Below are positions 62,675 to 64,000 of a stretch of DNA of 64,000 nucleotides, piece by piece. The DNA comes from Pseudomonas sp. GV071 (GTDB taxonomy: Bacteria > Pseudomonadota > Gammaproteobacteria > Pseudomonadales > Pseudomonadaceae). Numbering within the stretch: position 1 is the stretch's first letter; each line of letters starts with the position of its first letter. The notes below the pieces were generated by a model that was not told the DNA's origin, ran no database searches, and saw nothing but the letters and a program-made list of their open reading frames with translations. Position numbers and translations under genes: made by a program. The stretch is taken from the NCBI RefSeq assembly GCF_003050835.1, contig NZ_QAOJ01000003.1:124001-188000 (forward strand), in the 5' to 3' direction.

Positions 62675-63053
62675 ACAGAGTCCTTATGCGGCGCCTGTTT
62701 CAGTTTCTGGATGCAATTACGGTTCTGCTCCGGGCTGCGCCTCTAGAGGGCCCATGCCACGTTGTTGTTATTGCCATCCCTAGCACCGCTCCACCTCTCA
62801 GTAGCCCATTCCTGAGCCGATGCAACACCGAGGTGAAAATAATTCCAGGCGCAGTATCTGCTAAAGACGAGGGTGGATACAACGCATTGCGCACTGTATG
62901 AAAAACGATACTGAGCCCACTCGTCCCACCCTGATCCAGCCATTTACAAATGCGCAGAAAAGGGGCGATTGGTTCGATAGGCAGGAGCTGGGACAGGAGA
63001 ATTCTCTCGCAGGAAAAGCGACTCGGCGGCCCGATAGCTTTTCTGCAGGCAAT
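62675..63053. other. Intergenic, no supported gene
   Basis: 379 bp upstream of the lipoprotein pair and downstream of tRNA-Ser. A minus-strand frame at 62700-63077 runs into the tRNA terminator and has no codon bias. It should contain the promoter of the lipoprotein genes. Confidence 0.5.
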
Positions 63054-63090
63054 AAAAAAGGCCCCAGACGCTTTCACGTCTGGAGCCTTT
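63054..63090 (-). terminator. Terminator of tRNA-Ser
   Basis: Minus-strand stem GGCTCCAGACG / CGTCTGGGGCC with TGAAAG loop and TTTTTT tail, 7 bp past the tRNA. Confidence 0.85.
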
Positions 63091-63096
63091 GAATAA

Positions 63097-63186
63097 TGGC
63101 GGGGAAATAGGGATTCGAACCCTAGGTGCTATCGCTAACACAACGGATTTCGAATCCGTCCCGTTCGGCCACTCCGGCATCTCCCC
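63097..63186 (-). tRNA. tRNA-Ser (CGA)
   Basis: 90 nt with encoded CCA and the long variable arm of a class II tRNA. Acceptor GGGGAGA/TTTCCCC (two G-U/A-U wobble positions at the inner end), anticodon stem-loop GGATTCGAAATCC giving CGA, T arm GGGTTCGAATCCC. Confidence 0.95.
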
Positions 63187-63296
63187 AGCGGCGCGCATGA
63201 TAACAGCTCAATCGCCCTTGGTGAAACCCAAAAATCGAATTTTTTCACATGCATTCAGATGCTTGCGCGGATCGAATGCGGCCTTGCGGGATAACG

Positions 63297-63320
63297 CAAA
63301 AGAGCGGCCGAAGCCGCTCT
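63297..63320 (-). terminator. Terminator of purC
   Basis: AGAGCGGC-TTCG-GCCGCTCT on the minus strand, followed by TTTTGCG. About 20 bp beyond the purC stop. Confidence 0.8.
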
Positions 63321-63342
63321 CTCGCTTAACACCTGGTGGCGA

Positions 63343-64000
63343 TCAAGCGGTCAGCTTGGTCAGCGCTTCGCGGTACTTGTCGGCGGTTTTCTGCGCGACG
63401 TCGGCGGGCACTGCCGGGGCTGGTGGCTCTTTGTTCCAGCCGGTGGATTCCAGCCAGTCACGCACGAACTGTTTGTCGAAGCTCGGTGGGTTCTTGCCTT
63501 CCACGTAGCTTTCCACCGGCCAGAAACGGCTGGAGTCCGGGGTCAGCACTTCGTCCATCAGGGTCAGCGTGCCGTCTTCATCCAGGCCGAATTCGAACTT
63601 GGTGTCGGCGATGATGATGCCGCGGGTGGCCGCATATTCCACCGCCGCACTATAGAGAGCGATGGCGGTGTCGCGGACCTTAGCGGCCAGCTCTTTGCCG
63701 ATCACCGCTTCGCACTGCTCGTAGGAAATGTTTTCGTCGTGATCACCCACGGCCGCTTTGGTCGACGGGGTGAAGATCGGCTGTGCCAGCTTCGAGGCTT
63801 CCTTCAACCCGGCCGGCAATTGAATGCCGCAGACGGTGCCGCTCTTCTGGTATTCCTTCCAGCCCGAACCGACGATGTAGCCACGCACGATGGCTTCCAC
63901 AGCGATCGGCTGCAGGCGCTTGGCGACTACCGCGCGGCCTTCCACCAGTGGCAATTCGGCGGCCGGCACGACGTCTTCCACGCGGTCGCCAGTGAAGTGG
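63343..64000 (-). CDS. purC: SAICAR synthetase PurC, partial (5' end outside window)
   Basis: The last 218 residues are present and the frame stays open through the right edge (HFTGDR... before the GTG at 63981, which is internal). [40 protein letters not shown] and [20 protein letters not shown] are SAICAR synthetase motifs. It joins CAIR and aspartate in purine synthesis. The sequence is the long type seen in Burkholderia and eukaryotes, not the ~236-residue form that Pseudomonas usually carries as purC, as I recall. Confidence 0.92.
   Translation of the reverse strand, partial: HFTGDRVEDVVPAAELPLVEGRAVVAKRLQPIAVEAIVRGYIVGSGWKEYQKSGTVCGIQLPAGLKEASKLAQPIFTPSTKAAVGDHDENISYEQCEAVIGKELAAKVRDTAIALYSAAVEYAATRGIIIADTKFEFGLDEDGTLTLMDEVLTPDSSRFWPVESYVEGKNPPSFDKQFVRDWLESTGWNKEPPAPAVPADVAQKTADKYREALTKLTA

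Noticed and set aside
62700..63077. 125-codon minus-strand frame downstream of tRNA-Ser
   Set aside because: Its start overlaps the tRNA terminator and composition is not coding-like.
63097..63186. tRNA-Ser as integration site of a mobile island
   Set aside because: No integrase and no second copy of the tRNA 3' end were seen in the window.
1..64000. CRISPR arrays
   Set aside because: No series of regularly spaced direct repeats; the repeats present are inverted REP-type elements.

Overview
The window is chromosomal DNA of a fluorescent/putida-type Pseudomonas. The evidence is dense GC-rich genes with strong C/G third-position bias, at least eight copies of Pseudomonas-type REP palindromes between genes, and a gene order (actP-yjcH-betX ... 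lpxL-minCDE-rluA-apeB ... GntR/ABC/HAD ... quinone reductase-prc-EAL/GGDEF ... FKBP-tRNA-rdgC ... AzlCD-AraC-GNAT-hybrid kinase) that, from memory and not checked, follows the region around PA3233-PA3271 of P. aeruginosa. It is mostly conserved core genome. I see no prophage, insertion sequence or CRISPR array. The only clearly foreign-looking DNA is the AT-rich first ~170 bases.

Layout. 1-2100: AT-rich partial gene and relic sequence, a TetR regulator and a divergent DUF2855 protein. 2300-6900: PiT phosphate transporter, CynX-type MFS transporter, SDR dehydrogenase, DUF2784 and DUF3309 membrane proteins. 7000-10250: acetate permease actP-yjcH and betaine-binding protein betX. 10600-17800: membrane GH17 glucan enzyme, GNAT, alpha/beta hydrolase coupled to mlaA, pirin, patatin phospholipase. 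17800-24300: lpxL, minCDE, rluA, a kinase-fold protein, M18 aminopeptidase, GFA protein. 24300-30700: a GntR/UTRA regulator divergent from a binding protein, an alkaline-phosphatase-superfamily hydrolase, two permeases, an ATPase and a HAD phosphatase, with two matching operator palindromes. This looks like an import-and-dephosphorylate system for an organophosphorus compound. 30800-39200: second kinase-fold protein, ahpC/ahpF, quinone reductase, prc, EAL-CBS-GGDEF protein. 39200-42500: an overlapping Sel1/unknown/HTH trio, YkvA, FKBP lipoprotein, tRNA-Val and tRNA-Asp. 42600-49600: rdgC, bile-acid:Na symporter, guanidine-II riboswitch with sugE, LplT-PlsC fusion, azlCD, AraC, GNAT. 49700-56400: SSF-type hybrid histidine kinase, hydrolase, rmuC, second Sel1-like protein. 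57000-60900: D-cysteine desulfhydrase with the cystine importer tcyJLN, then a cold-shock gene. 61100-64000: a possible sRNA, small Pseudomonas-type proteins, two tandem paralogous lipoproteins, tRNA-Ser(CGA) and a purC cut by the right edge.

The most informative regulatory readings are the mini-ykkC/guanidine-II riboswitch ahead of sugE, the paired GntR operators at 25.1 and 25.4 kb, and two related intergenic elements carrying DnaA-box-like inverted pairs (about 41.0 and 56.5 kb). Family assignments come from motifs read by eye. No database search was possible.
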